Below, piece by piece: positions 10,130 through 21,119 of a stretch of 64,000 nt of DNA. Where the stretch lies: assembly GCF_905147365.1 (NCBI RefSeq), contig NC_056408.1, positions 1,736,001 through 1,800,000 on the forward strand. The letters run 5' to 3'. Position numbers and translations under genes: made by a program. The notes below the pieces were generated by a model, which was given only the letters and a program-made list of their open reading frames with translations, did no database searches and was not told the DNA's origin. Origin of the DNA: Aricia agestis (taxonomy: Eukaryota > Arthropoda > Insecta > Lepidoptera > Lycaenidae). How positions within the stretch are numbered: position 1 is the stretch's first letter; each line of letters starts with the position of its first letter.

Positions 10130-10300
10130 GTACGCGCGGAAAATAAATCACATATCGGCGTTTCGATGCATTTTTTGGAGCGCGGCGCAAAGGTCCGACC
10201 GCGACGGGGTTCGGGACAGCACTGACTTACATAAGGAATCTGTCCTGTGCCAGCCGAGCGGCCGGGGGAGCGAGACGGAAAACGCTTTTCCAGGGTACGC
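10130..10300 (-). other. GC-rich island, possible 5-prime leader exon
   Basis: Far richer in G+C than its surroundings, with many CpG. On the minus strand it contains a good donor, ATTCCTTAT|GTAAGTCAG, at 10231/10230. It lies upstream of the first coding exon at 9763 on the same strand. It could be an untranslated first exon and promoter; the evidence is position, CpG content and one splice site. Confidence 0.3.
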
Positions 10301-10882
10301 CTGAAGATTAGAAAGGGATATAAACTTCTCTGCCGATACAAGAAAATATTTTAGCAATTAAAATATAGAACCGGGGTAATTGCAATTAATTGCTTATTAA
10401 TTTTTATTATCGACATGCAAGTAATCATCGTAATAGTTTATTATTAACGTTTTCATCAATAATATATAAAAAATAAAACAAAAATTTGTTTTAAAGTGCG
10501 GCATAATAAAAGTATAATGACTGCACTTAGAGACATTCAACAAAAAACATGGTGTTTATGTCAAAATCTACATTCAATTAAAGTTAAGTACTCGTTAATT
10601 TCTCTAACATAACACGTATACATTTTCAATTATGTAGATATATCGAAAGGATAATAATATTGTCTTCACTAAAGACTTTTCCGTTTCAGGGCTGGCATTG
10701 TTGTGAGTTTCTTACGCAGGCCGCAGGGCATTGTGGGCGATACATTGTTTGGTCACAAAACCAATACGGCCCAACCCTAAACAGATAGGTTTATTAACAA
10801 AAGATTTATATCTGCAGCAAGTGAATGGGTTTACTTCCTAGCAGAGTTAAGAAGCAACAGAAAGAGCACGTTCTATTTTCTT

Positions 10883-10934
10883 GAGGTACTAAAGAGCTAA
10901 AGTCGTAATGACGACTTTAGCTCTTTAGTACCTC
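10883..10934. repeat. Perfect 24-bp-arm hairpin
   Basis: GAGGTACTAAAGAGCTAAAG... is followed after a 4-base loop (AATG) by its exact reverse complement. There is no flanking terminal signature of a known element. It could be a tiny fold-back or a hairpin RNA source. Confidence 0.9.
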
Positions 10935-10995
10935 ATAATATGAAATAATAAAATGATTAAAATGATCTTTCCACCATTTGCTAATTTACAATGTA

Positions 10996-11153
10996 CTAGA
11001 TAACGCCCGCAACTCCTATCCTATGTCCTTTCCCAGAACTCAAAGTATCTCCATACCAAATTTCAGCAAAATCGGTTCAGTGGTTTGGGCGTGAAGATAT
11101 AACAGACAGACAGACAGACAGACACACTTTCGCATTTATAATATAAGTATGGA
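10996..11153 (-). mobile_element. Hel-B Helitron-like, compact copy
   Basis: Runs from CTAG (10996-10999) through CGCCCGCAACTCC, CAAAGTATCTCC, ATCGGTTCAGTGG and (CAGA)6 to CTTTCGCATTTATAATATAAGTATGGA. Read on the minus strand it is TC...CTAG, the Helitron end pattern. A short internal deletion is likely. Confidence 0.75.
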
Positions 11154-13220
11154 AGTATGGGTTTAAATTACATTCCAATGTGAAATATTTTGATGCTCAT
11201 CAAATCCTCTATCATCCTATTTACATCCTCATCCTACACCTCCTATCTACATTTACTAATTGAAATAATAAAATAAATACTCCCTTTAACGTCAATAACA
11301 CATAAAACTAATAGATATTGACAATAGTATGTTAATACGATCTCATGTTCATAACTCTACGTGGCAGTGAGCGTATTGAAATTATTATTAGACGTATCGT
11401 TACGAGGACAATGGCGGCGATTTACACAAGAGTGGCCCTAATGCAGATCCAAATTAAGTCCCTTTTGTAGCCCGGGACAGACAGAATGAGTCCCTACATA
11501 TGAGGAATATCTTTCATATTAAACTTGATCTCGAATAACGGTTTCAGCTGGATATATTTTGATAATATAACAAGACGAATGTTTCCTGAGGTATTGCCAG
11601 GTTTTTTTCAATTTTATCCATAATATTATTATATCTTGCTTAACTTAACAATGCTCCTCACACCGATTTCGTAAGCTGTATTCGTTGTCATAAAATCCGA
11701 AGTAACTTATGATTGCCAATAATAAATTAATGCAAAAGTATGTATATCTGTATCTTTCATGTGTATGATTAACGTCTTTATCTTTGTATATTATTATATT
11801 GTGTCTTTCTAAGGAAAATTTTAGCCGTAAGTTTGTTAATAAATAACGCAGTTGACAGTCGAGTTTCATTTAACACGAAACTCTCACAAGTAACACGAAT
11901 TAAGTCGAAGAGAACAACTAGTATCGGATATAATCTAGATCTTCCGCGATACGGCGACCATGTTTATCAGTAGACAAATCTCTTAAACCGTTCCGAACTA
12001 CTCTCCGGGTTTTGCATAAAATTAATCAGGCACTATGGATCCTCTTAAAATGGAAACTAAATATTTACACGGCGTCTTGGAAGGGCCATATTGATTCAGG
12101 TGCCCTTTGAGAAAATACAGCTGGCCCTTAATATAATGGGGTATCAATGACTCCAATGTTATACGGTTTAATCTAAAAGATTTCATAGTATTGGGAATCG
12201 ACCTTTCAGGCAGAATATTCCATGCCTTTGCCGTGCTTTAACTAATAAAACTTTTCGGTACAATTATTACTAGGTATCAGAAATGAAAATCATAAATTAT
12301 TCTTAACATAAATGTTTTTTTTTTTCGGTAAAAAAACATAAAGTACGAACGGTACGGTCTTTAGAATTAAGACCTTAGAAGTTTTAAAACAAAAGTATTT
12401 TTCGGGATCCATAGCTTTAAGGCTTAGCATGTATTAAGCATACTATTATAGTATTTACTTGTACTAACAAGTAATACATATAAAGCTGATAGGTATAGTA
12501 TGTAAATATTACGTTTAGAGGTATAATATTATGTCGATATAATGCTGTTCACACAATAATATTGCAGTAATAATAACATCTGCAAAGAAATAGTCGGACA
12601 CCCCTCGTGCTCAATACATCGTATAGTTTTCCGCGGGGTGACTCGAACTGAGCCATTCAAACGGAAAAATAGTAGGTAATACAAAAAAGTACTTTAATAA
12701 TAAACTCCATATATTATATTATTGTAGAGTCAACAACATAATTTTTATCAGATGGGTAGGTATGTAGTTTCTATGCCTAATCTCTTTGGTCAAGAGTGAA
12801 GAAAATAATTTAATAAGAGTTATCCTGAATTTGGCAGGCACACTTAGGCATTATGAACCAGAGTAGCTGGTGTCTCAAGGAAACTAGTATATGAGGCATA
12901 ATTATAGTAATTTCAAGACTTCCAATATCTAGCATATATACTTTACTAACATAAGTTTATTTGACTCCACAAATGATATATAACAGCCAGCGCTCAATCT
13001 TCATTAGGTTGACGGCAATAACGCTCGATGTTTATTGGAAGTTCCCAAACTTCAGATCCACATTACCCTCTAATTAAGGCTCCACGAGGGGTTCTCAAAT
13101 TGAGTGGGTAGTATCAAAGTTAACAAATAAAAGTTGAAGGATTTAACCACACATAACACAACTTTGTTATCCTATACCTGTACTTGACAAATCAATTGAC
13201 AAGGTTTTCATATTCACAGA
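11154..13220. other. Nothing named over about 2 kb
   Basis: AT-rich sequence. The 11400-11500 part is richer in G+C and mixed in composition but shows no consistent frame. No repeat family or exon could be supported. Confidence 0.4.
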
Positions 13221-13506
13221 AGTTGATTCCTAGGTAGATGGCGAACCGACATAATTTGGTACCGTTACACCAAACCCACCTATCAGATCACACCTGGGCT
13301 TGTACCACGAAACCGTTTTGAGACTCAAACAATCGAACGATAATGCCGCATCCTACTGTAACAAACGTAAAATGACGTTGTTAGAGCAGGACGCGGCAAT
13401 CTCGTCCGATTGTTTGAGTCTCAAAACGGTTCTGTAGTAGTCAAACCTACTGATTGATATAAATCGACCAAATGACGTAGGTCCGTCAACTGCCTAGGAA
13501 TCAATT
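13221..13506. mobile_element. MITE family H, copy 1, split by another MITE
   Basis: The inverted ends are (A)GTTGATTCCTAGG, followed by CAGATGGCGGACC-like sequence on both arms. The centre is interrupted by the unrelated fold-back at 13303-13440. Further copies are at 18996 and 47048 (half). Confidence 0.8.
13303..13440. mobile_element. Fold-back MITE nested in MITE H
   Basis: The arms contain AACCGTTTTGAGACTCAAAC and its exact reverse complement, 25 bp perfect, extending imperfectly to GCCGC on both sides. It sits inside the loop of MITE H. Confidence 0.85.
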
Positions 13507-13520
13507 TCTTTCAGTAATTT

Positions 13521-13567
13521 GAGTACGGCGAATCTAAAAAACTACCTTTTTTAGATTCGCCGTACTC
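13521..13567. repeat. Perfect 20-bp-arm hairpin
   Basis: GAGTACGGCGAATCTAAAAA and its reverse complement are separated by 7 bases, just after MITE H. Confidence 0.9.
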
Positions 13568-13689
13568 GGATAAACGGTGAACCGAAACCAAAAACATAAA
13601 ATGTGGATATAATATTATTATTTTACGTTAGAAGTATACAACTAGAGGTAAGTAGTAGAGTCAAAGATTATTTATAAATATAAATATAT

Positions 13690-13930
13690 AAAAGACAGGG
13701 ACGATAAAGTCCTAAGCCACATGGCGGGTAGATTCGACACAGAACGATATCTCTTTAACACCCTAGAAACTCCACCCAGCTTGAGTGACCCCTCTCCACC
13801 GAGCCAATGTCACAACATCTAAAGGCAAAGGGTGGAGCAGCATAAAATCTAAGGAAATCGGAAAAGGTCGGATCTACTCGGACGTTCCAGTCCATAGACG
13901 GCCCCAATTTTATAATTAAAAAAAAAAAGA
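13690..13930 (+). repeat. Possible 3-prime end of a non-LTR retroelement
   Basis: A relatively GC-rich block free of other families ends in an A-run (AATTAAAAAAAAAAG). The pattern fits a retroposed 3-prime end. No family was identified. Confidence 0.25.
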
Positions 13931-15039
13931 TTATTTATAATAATGTAAAGTCACATGATGTCACCTTTAGCACCATAAGCAGAATGGCTCAAGGGACATG
14001 GCCACAGCGAAATAAACGGTTTCTATAAAAAAACAGTGGCAAGCAGATGGATAGCCTGATGGACTGCGAAAAAGGAATCAAAACAAAATTCACTAATTAT
14101 TACTGCTCCTCTAGGAATGCAAAGTCTCGTGGGCAGTGGTGATCGCTTACTATCAGCAAATCTCGCCGTTTCTTTATCTATTTTATAAGAAGAAGAGAAA
14201 TTAAAAAAAAATACAGACAAAAGTGATCTTTGGTTCGCACGAGCCGGACGAAGCAAAGTATTTTATTGGCGGAAGTAATGCCCTCAAAGGCGAACTAAGC
14301 ACTGATTCCGATTTGATTTAGATTCGGTGCTGATAAAAGAAACTCAATATGTCTGTAATGTGTTCGGGGATTTTGATCTTTAATATCATACGTTTAAGGA
14401 ATGGTTTTGCCTGCTTTAATTTTGTCCGAGAAACACAAAAATAGCTCAAACAATACGAGGGAGACGAATTTATAATTAACTGCAATCAACACTGACAGCA
14501 CTGACGTATAGAATTTCGAGCATTCTGTACACTCACGTACAAAATTGTTATAATATCTTAGAAATAAATCTTAGGAATATACTGCCACTTTTTTTTATAA
14601 AAGAAACCTATCAAAGTGCCAAATCACAGATCAGCGGGGCTAAAATTGTCATATTTAGCAAATCCTCTCAATTAATTCAGCAAATGAATTGTCGAAGCTG
14701 TGAAACTGACAAAATATTATGTCAAATTAATACGAATTAGAGACATGAATTGCAAGCAGACTTGCATTTTGCGATTTAAAAAAATGAATCATATTATGGT
14801 TCATAATATGATACTCCAAAGCGACCATTTTAGCCGCGCTGGTCAAGTTTATATTACTTTATATAAGTATTAATTACTTTCCAATTCAAAATATATTGAC
14901 ATATTTTATATCATTTTGATGTTACACATAAAAATTACAGTGCAGCAAAAGACTTAATAGGGCCATATTTATTTTGTGTCACGTTTAAAACATAAAGAGT
15001 ACAAAGGTATCGTTGTGAGCGATTGTACCGGCCCGCGCC
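13931..15039. other. Nothing named; small hairpin at 14788-14812
   Basis: ATCATATTATG followed by CATAATATGAT forms an 11-bp-arm hairpin. No other structure or gene was seen. Confidence 0.4.
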
Positions 15040-15180
15040 AGGACAGATGTTAACACACGCTGTTTGTTTTCTTACTTTGAGAGATATGTTTGTTATTTTT
15101 TCCTCGGGGGCCCCGCGCGGAGGGCCCCGCCCCCGCCCCAAAGCCGGTGCCCCTCGTTCCGTTTTTATTTATGTCACACC
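15040..15180. other. GC-rich island
   Basis: Very high G+C (CGGGGGCCCCGCGCGG and similar) in AT-rich DNA. The order GCTG...TTTTCTTACTTTGAG, ATGTTTGTTATTTTTT, GC-rich block, TTATTTATG resembles 20450-20540. It could be a conserved regulatory element or an old repeat pair. Confidence 0.35.
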
Positions 15181-16728
15181 AAATTAACTGTCGCTTTCGG
15201 GTGCGTTTCAAAGATGAAATTTCTTAATAGCCGAGGTGGTTATTAAGCCGGGATTCAGTTCGTTAAGTGAGCTTCAGCCGCTAATTCAAAGTGACGTCTT
15301 ATCTCTCGTTCCGCGTAAATCACTAATTTTTCCCTTTAATTTGTTCGGGTATTCAAAAAGCCTAATTTAAAGCAGTCGACAAAATAAATTCGAATTTAGT
15401 TTGATCATTTTTGTAAAGTTAACTTAGTTTGTAAAACATAGATTACATACTTACCTACAGTATGTCAAGAAAGAGTAGACGCTGACATAAATTTTCCAAA
15501 AATAAACATGATCAAATGGCAGTTTTTGTGCCTTTTTCATATAGAACGCTTGTACACTTTAAATATTAACGCTCTGACACATTTTTATTTGCAATAATAA
15601 GGTTTTTGTACTCATTTATGTGTTTGAAAAATTATTTCGGTGTTACTCTATTTTGACAAGCTGATATGTGAAAAATAATACTTGGTTTTCGAGTCTTTTA
15701 TCTAATGTTTTATTGCACACTTTTATGTACCTAAGTAATAATTAAATTTTAATACCCTAAAAATATAAATTAATGCGAAAACAACTAAATTAAGTAATCC
15801 ACCATTAATTATAATAAGTTGAGCGATAATCGTAAAAAACAAAATGAAAAGTCCCCAATCGTAAAAGAACAGTTTTAGCGACTTAACTGTTTTATATTAA
15901 TCACACATAAAAATAAAAACTTCATTTTATTCATCCTCGGAGCAGTAAAAATGATATTTTACGCGTTGTCTATTTTAATGGGCGCGTTGATTTATGTTAT
16001 TTTCCACGCGACTGTACAAGTGTTTATGTTAAGGATAGTTTATGGGTTCTATAAAAATTTAAGTAAATTGATAGCTAATTATGCTTTTTGCCTTGAATAT
16101 TTTGTAGGTGGGTGCTGACTTTAAGGTCTCAGATAAATAGTAATATTATCTACCAATGATGTCAATAGCAATTATTTTTAGTATCGTGTTACGGTCTGAT
16201 TGCAATCTTCTACTTAAAGCCCGCTGTTAGTAGATCATACCCGAGTTCTAATCTAACAATTTTAAGGTCTCAAGGTAATAACATCTTTGTATGTAAATAT
16301 TAAATTGAGTCAAATAATAATTAATGTTCAGATATTTTTTCAAAATTTTTAAGTAATCGCACTAAGCTATGTAGGGTCATTACGTCATTCCTGAGTAAAC
16401 AAAATGATGCTATTTCGCTCACATTCCATTCCAGCTTAAGTGATTCCATTTCTCTTAAATCTAAAATTAACTTAAAAATTTGTCCCTAGTTTGGGATACC
16501 CCAATTTGTCTTGCTGGAAATATTTATGTAAGTCCAAATCGAGAAACTTTGAGAATTTGGAATATGTCTAAATGTACAATTTGTTTTAAAATATTGATGG
16601 TGTTGAAATCTTTGAATGCTTCTCCGTGTAGGTAGGCCTTACGCAGTTTCTTAAGTTTAACCAGCTAAAAGTAAAAACTAAACAAAATACGTTATTTGCA
16701 TCTTACTATTACCACAGAATATATTATA
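15181..16728. other. Nothing named
   Basis: 15230-15350 is more mixed in composition than its surroundings and might be conserved noncoding DNA. No frame, repeat end or inverted repeat was supported. Confidence 0.35.
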
Positions 16729-17344
16729 CTAGCTGTTGCCCGCGACTTCAGTTTATTGCGCGCGATGTCAACAAAATTGGTGTCAAAAGCTTTTATACAA
16801 AAAAAAACCTGGTACCCCTTAAATCAAAACAGCTGTGCAGTGTGCACATAATATTTCAATTTTTTTTAATAAAACTTTATATTTTATGCCAAATTTTTAA
16901 GCTTATATTTTAGCCCCCCAATCACACAACTTTACCCATAAACTATTTATCATTGATGGGTTTAAAGTTACGTCACTGCATAGATAAAGTACTGATTTAT
17001 TAAATAACGTAAAAAAAGAAATAACAATCAAAAATCGAGTGCAAGATAATACCACCTCTTATAGATAGACTTTTGGGCAAGCGTTAGCGCGATGTAGAAG
17101 ACGCACGGCGCCATCTATTATGAATTTTTAGACCTAACTTAAATTGTACAAATTTACGCATTTTCACCCACTTACAACGCTTTTTTCCAGTAAAAATAGC
17201 CTATGTCCTTTCTAAGGCTTTAGACTATCTGTATACAAAATTTCATTATAATCAGTTCGGTAGTTTTGGCGTGAAAGCGAGACAGACAGACAGACAGACA
17301 GACAGAGATACTTTCGCATTTATATATTATAATATTAGTATAGA
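16729..17344 (-). mobile_element. Hel-A Helitron-like element, complete copy
   Basis: Starts with CTAGCTGTTGCCCGCGACTT and ends with (CAGA)n, CTTTCGCATTTATA and AGTATAGA. On the minus strand this is TCTATACTAAT...AACAGCTAG inserted between A and T. In fuller copies the 3-prime hairpin CGCGG/TCGCG lies about 12 bp before CTAG. It encodes nothing and is 616 bp, and it serves as the empty-site reference for the nested copy at 40201. Confidence 0.8.
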
Positions 17345-17398
17345 TTAGTAGCTATTACATTATACTTACTAAAAGAACAAAAATGATTATGTACTTAC

Positions 17399-17818
17399 CA
17401 CGGAATATATAACACTAAAGGAAGGGGCATAGCAAGTAAGTTTCATTGAAACTGCTGTCGCCAAACTCACACAGTAACATTTTACGCACACAAAAGAAAT
17501 AACCAATCACAAAGAGATTTCTTTTTTAAATACAATGTCGTAAAAACAACCCTAACCCTTTTGAAATAAAGAAGAATTTAAATTTAGCAACACCGGCTCT
17601 GACTACCGAGTTCAGTTATTCAACGCTAGATGGCGCTTGACAGCTAAATATGATAAGACTTGAAGTTGTACGCAATTTTACACCTTACGTCAACTAACGT
17701 AAGGTTTAAATCCGTACTCACGAATTTCCTTTTGCGTGCGAGTTATGTCCAGCTGGACATAACTATGGCACGCGGGCCACGCCCATATGCCCTTTCTTGT
17801 AGTGTTATATATTCCGTG
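17399..17818. mobile_element. hAT-like nonautonomous element with 8-bp target duplication
   Basis: The ends are perfect inverted copies of CACGGAATATATAACACTA. GTACTTAC is directly duplicated outside both ends (17391-17398 and 17819-17826). An 8-bp duplication and CA-starting ends fit the hAT superfamily. It has no transposase frame. Confidence 0.85.
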
Positions 17819-17826
17819 GTACTTAC

Positions 17827-18255
17827 TATTGTTTACTTATAAAGATTCTTAATGTATTTCACTCACCACTTAACCAATAACCCTCCTGGCAGTCGGGTAA
17901 AAATACACTGAATTAGAACTATCCATATTGACAATACGGAACAAAACTTGACGAACTAAACTCCTCGAACTAGGTGGATAACAATCAAACGATAGTAAAA
18001 ACACTGCCACTGTAAAACCCGAGAATGTAGAACAAGACAGAGTATTTTTACAGCTTTATCCAGACAAACCATTGATTCCAAAATACTAAACTAAACATTG
18101 CAAACTCCTTAAATATAAAGGATTTGATCGATGTACGACCAAGTTCGGTTTTCATTTTCTTTGACCATATCTTTAGAGGGTAATTTAGGTGGTAGATATT
18201 ATCTGTGACTAGATACCTGTACTGTACCGTAATTTTTTATCGTAAAACAAGTAAT
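17827..18255. other. Nothing named
   Basis: A short TTACCCGACTGCCAGGAGGG-type word on the minus strand near 17890 is probably the end of an old repeat. No gene was seen. Confidence 0.35.
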
Positions 18256-18414
18256 CCAAAACGTTTTCTTTATCGCTTCTAGAATCGCCGATCAAAATGT
18301 ATGGAATTGACTTGATTGTTAATAATTATGAAGTTGAAGTTTGACTCGTCTAATGTCAATTCCATATATTTTGATCGACGATTCTATAAAGAAGCGATAA
18401 ATATAACGTTTTGG
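18256..18414. mobile_element. MITE family J
   Basis: The inverted ends begin CCAAAACGTT and include TATCGCTTCT, GAATCG, CGATCAAAAT and CCATACATTTTG-like arms with TGTCAATTCC. A half-copy lies at 37320-37400. Confidence 0.8.
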
Positions 18415-18995
18415 CTACAGGCTCTGTATCCATTCCAAGTAATTGAAGATGAAGATACGGAACTGGTTGGTTAAGTTTTTACAGATCAAGCTGAAATCGA
18501 ATCCAGCCAAAAAGGAACAATTAGAATCTCATTCAAGGTACTGACATCTAAAATAATATTTTGTGATAAATGTGAAAACTCAAAATTACATAATATTTAA
18601 CGTTAATAAATAAAGATTTTATGGATCAGAGGCAATAAGTCACTTGCAAACAGCCCTTAACGATTAGGAATTTACTGAAGAAAACAAATCCTAAATAGAA
18701 CGAATAAAAACATTTATGACTGATTCATTTGCGTAAACATCGCTCATGTTAGCACGAAAAGAGACTCTAAGCATTAGTGATAAAGTTCAATATCTGGTAG
18801 ACGTTCACTAATATGATTTAATATTTTACGACGATGAAAGGTTGAGGTGAAAAGTTGGTGTTAATTTATGTAGGCTTCATTTTTAGGATTACACAGGGTA
18901 CAAAAAACTTCTTGAAGCGGTATCAGTATTAAAAGTATTTAAGTAAGTTCATTTTTTTTAATTGCAAACTTTCGAATTAAATGTACCATCGAGGA
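18415..18995. other. Nothing recognised
   Basis: No repeat family, exon or palindrome was identified. Confidence 0.4.
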
Positions 18996-19145
18996 AATTG
19001 ATTCCTAGGCAATTGATAGTCCAACATCATATTTTGGTTGGATCATGTCAATTCAATTCAATGTTTTGTGATATATCGGCTGGGTTTGACGTAACGCGAC
19101 CAAACTGAGTAGGTCCCCCATCTGCCTAGTGCCTAGGAATCAACA
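18996..19145. mobile_element. MITE family H, copy 2
   Basis: The ends are (A)TTGATTCCTAGGCA and its reverse complement, with the arm motif GAGTAGGTCCCCCATCTGCC on the right. This copy is not split. Confidence 0.75.
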
Positions 19146-19234
19146 TCTGTGATAGTACATTCATAGCTCTATATTATCCTCAATTTATTATTATTTTATG
19201 CAAAAAAAATATACCATGCATGGAAATCTAAAGA

Positions 19235-19520
19235 CCTCCACTAAAAAGTCACCAATGGTCGTATATCCTCGTTTTGAAAGCAGTCTTCCACCGTGCGTTT
19301 TTTGCGTTTCTGCCGCGCACTGTAAAACTCTGGGACGAACTGTCACCAGCAGTATTTCCGGACCTATACGACCTGCAAACCTTCAAGAAGAGAGCGTATT
19401 CCCTCTTAAAAGGCTGGCAACGCACCTGCAGGTCTTTTGATGTTGCGAGTGTCCATGGGCGACGGTAGTTGCTTACCACCAGGTGACCCGTTTGCTCGTT
19501 TGCTCCTTATTTTATAAAAA
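19235..19520 (+). pseudogene. LINE reverse transcriptase C-terminus plus 3-prime tail
   Basis: The frame at 19274-19468 reads FLPRTVKLWDELSPAVFPD and then YDLQTFKKRAYSLLKG. The FxPRTxxLWxxLPxxVFP order followed by a FKKR helix is the usual C-terminus of CR1/Jockey-type LINE ORF2. The frame continues into the GTCCATGGGCGACGG, GTGACCCGTTTGCTCG and A-rich tail shared with the LINE-tail Z retroposons. It is strongly 5-prime truncated and starts within or just before this piece. Confidence 0.75.
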
Positions 19521-20404
19521 AAGACGTGGAGGCTAATCGAATCTGGTCAGATTAATTGCATATTCAATAGAATATAGTAATACTTGAATTCTCTGAAAGC
19601 TAGTGTTTTTTCTAATCATTTTTATGTATTTTACAAGGTTATCTTAGGGAGTACAACTAAACATCAGCTAGTCCAATAGCCCGGGGGTTCACCTTGCAAG
19701 TCTGTTGTTCCAAAAACAATACCAAAGGAATCTTTCGCCGACGGGATATTTATTTTACTCTTCAATACACGTCTGGAATGTTTCCTCCATTTTGAACCTT
19801 TGAATTGTACCTTTCATGTAATTTAATAAGTTCAAATATGAAATTGAATGAAATGTTACGATTCAATTCTGATGTATTTTTTTTAATCTTATTAATTTTA
19901 AATTCTCGGATCGCGGTATTTGTTGCCAAATTTTCCAAAACGGCTGGAACGAGTTTCACGAAATTTTGTTTGATTATCGGGTAGGTCTAAAAATTGTCCA
20001 ATGTTTATTTGAGTTTTGCATAATATTTTATAGACTTCTGATAGTTTATTTCATTAGCACGCAATATTTTGTGGCGTTGCTACATTGCTACAAAACGGTC
20101 AAAATCAAAAATGCAGGGATTTAAAATATTTAGCAACGACGTAGTTAGTCTTAAAAACAGTACTATTTTTAGCAGTGTTTTCTATAGGTTTCCTTACATT
20201 GTCACCAACAAACGTATAATTTAATGAGAATATTTACTGGAGATCTGAAAAACTTATAGACAAGCGACATGAAACAAGGTTTTAGATTAGGACTTAGAAC
20301 TATTTTCGTGATAACCTCCAAAAAGAGCTGCCAATTAATTTTTGGAGCTAATCCCGATAACACTATTATAGGCTTAATGTCTTGAACTTTATGTGTGTTA
20401 ATCC
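19521..20404. other. Nothing named
   Basis: AT-rich, with no supported exon or repeat. Confidence 0.4.
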
Positions 20405-20600
20405 CGTAAATAGCCCGGCGCGGGCGCGTGCCGCACCGACAGTTGCTCGCACATGCTGCTGTTTTCTTTATTTAAGGGATGTTTGTTACTTTTTGTTCGC
20501 AGCCGCGGCGCCTCCGGTCGCTCACTTATTATTTATGGCAGCAAAAGTTAGAGATAGTTTACTAGATGTGGCGTACGAAATAGTTAGTGTCCTTTTCTAA
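20405..20600. other. GC-rich island partly resembling 15040-15180
   Basis: Contains CCCGGCGCGGGCGCG and GCCGCGGCGCCTCCGG. An acceptor-like TTTTTGTTCGCAG is followed by a frame open to 20600 (AAPPVAHLLFMAAKVRDS...). The frame is short and has no recognised domain. It could be a terminal exon or a regulatory island. Confidence 0.3.
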
Positions 20601-20625
20601 TAAGGATAGTAAGTGTGTCTAAAGA

Positions 20626-20785
20626 CACTAGGCCGAAAAAACGCGGCCGAAGTTCGGCATGATTACGCCTGCAATGTTTTTTAAATGACACACAATGCCG
20701 AAATTACGTCGCGTTATATTGTATGCGTAGTGCATTGCAAGCGTAAACATACCGAGCTTCGGCCGCGTATTTTCGGCTTAGTGTG
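20626..20785. mobile_element. MITE with CACTARGCCGAAAA ends
   Basis: The arms of about 50 bp are inverted copies, including CGCGGCCGAAG and GCCTGCAATG / GCTTGCAATG. Several differences between the arms indicate moderate age. Confidence 0.8.
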
Positions 20786-21119
20786 TTTAACTATACGATA
20801 TGTACGATGTGTGCGTATAACTATACAAGGTTTGCTTGTCTTTGTGAAATTTAAGACAAACAAAGACAAAGACTTCAAATAATTATTTTATATTAAAATG
20901 CGTAAATATTGGTGAGGGGAAATGTCCAAAAGTTAGGTACATTAACCTGAATTTTCATTTCATTTTACATTGATCGTTCTTATAATTTACATGAGGTATG
21001 TTAATTATAATTTATAATACATAACTATTTAGTATGTGAAGCAGTTAGTATACTATGTGTTCCTAATAAAAAATTAGTCATACTTACATAAAAAAAAATT
21101 TTTAGAAAGTGGAAAAATG
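20786..21119. other. Nothing recognised
   Basis: AT-rich, no feature. Confidence 0.4.

Noticed and set aside
10689..10776. Exon after a strong acceptor (ACTTTTCCGTTTCAG) with two open frames of about 30 codons
   Set aside because: Two frames are open at once, there is no donor or clear product, and the length is within chance.
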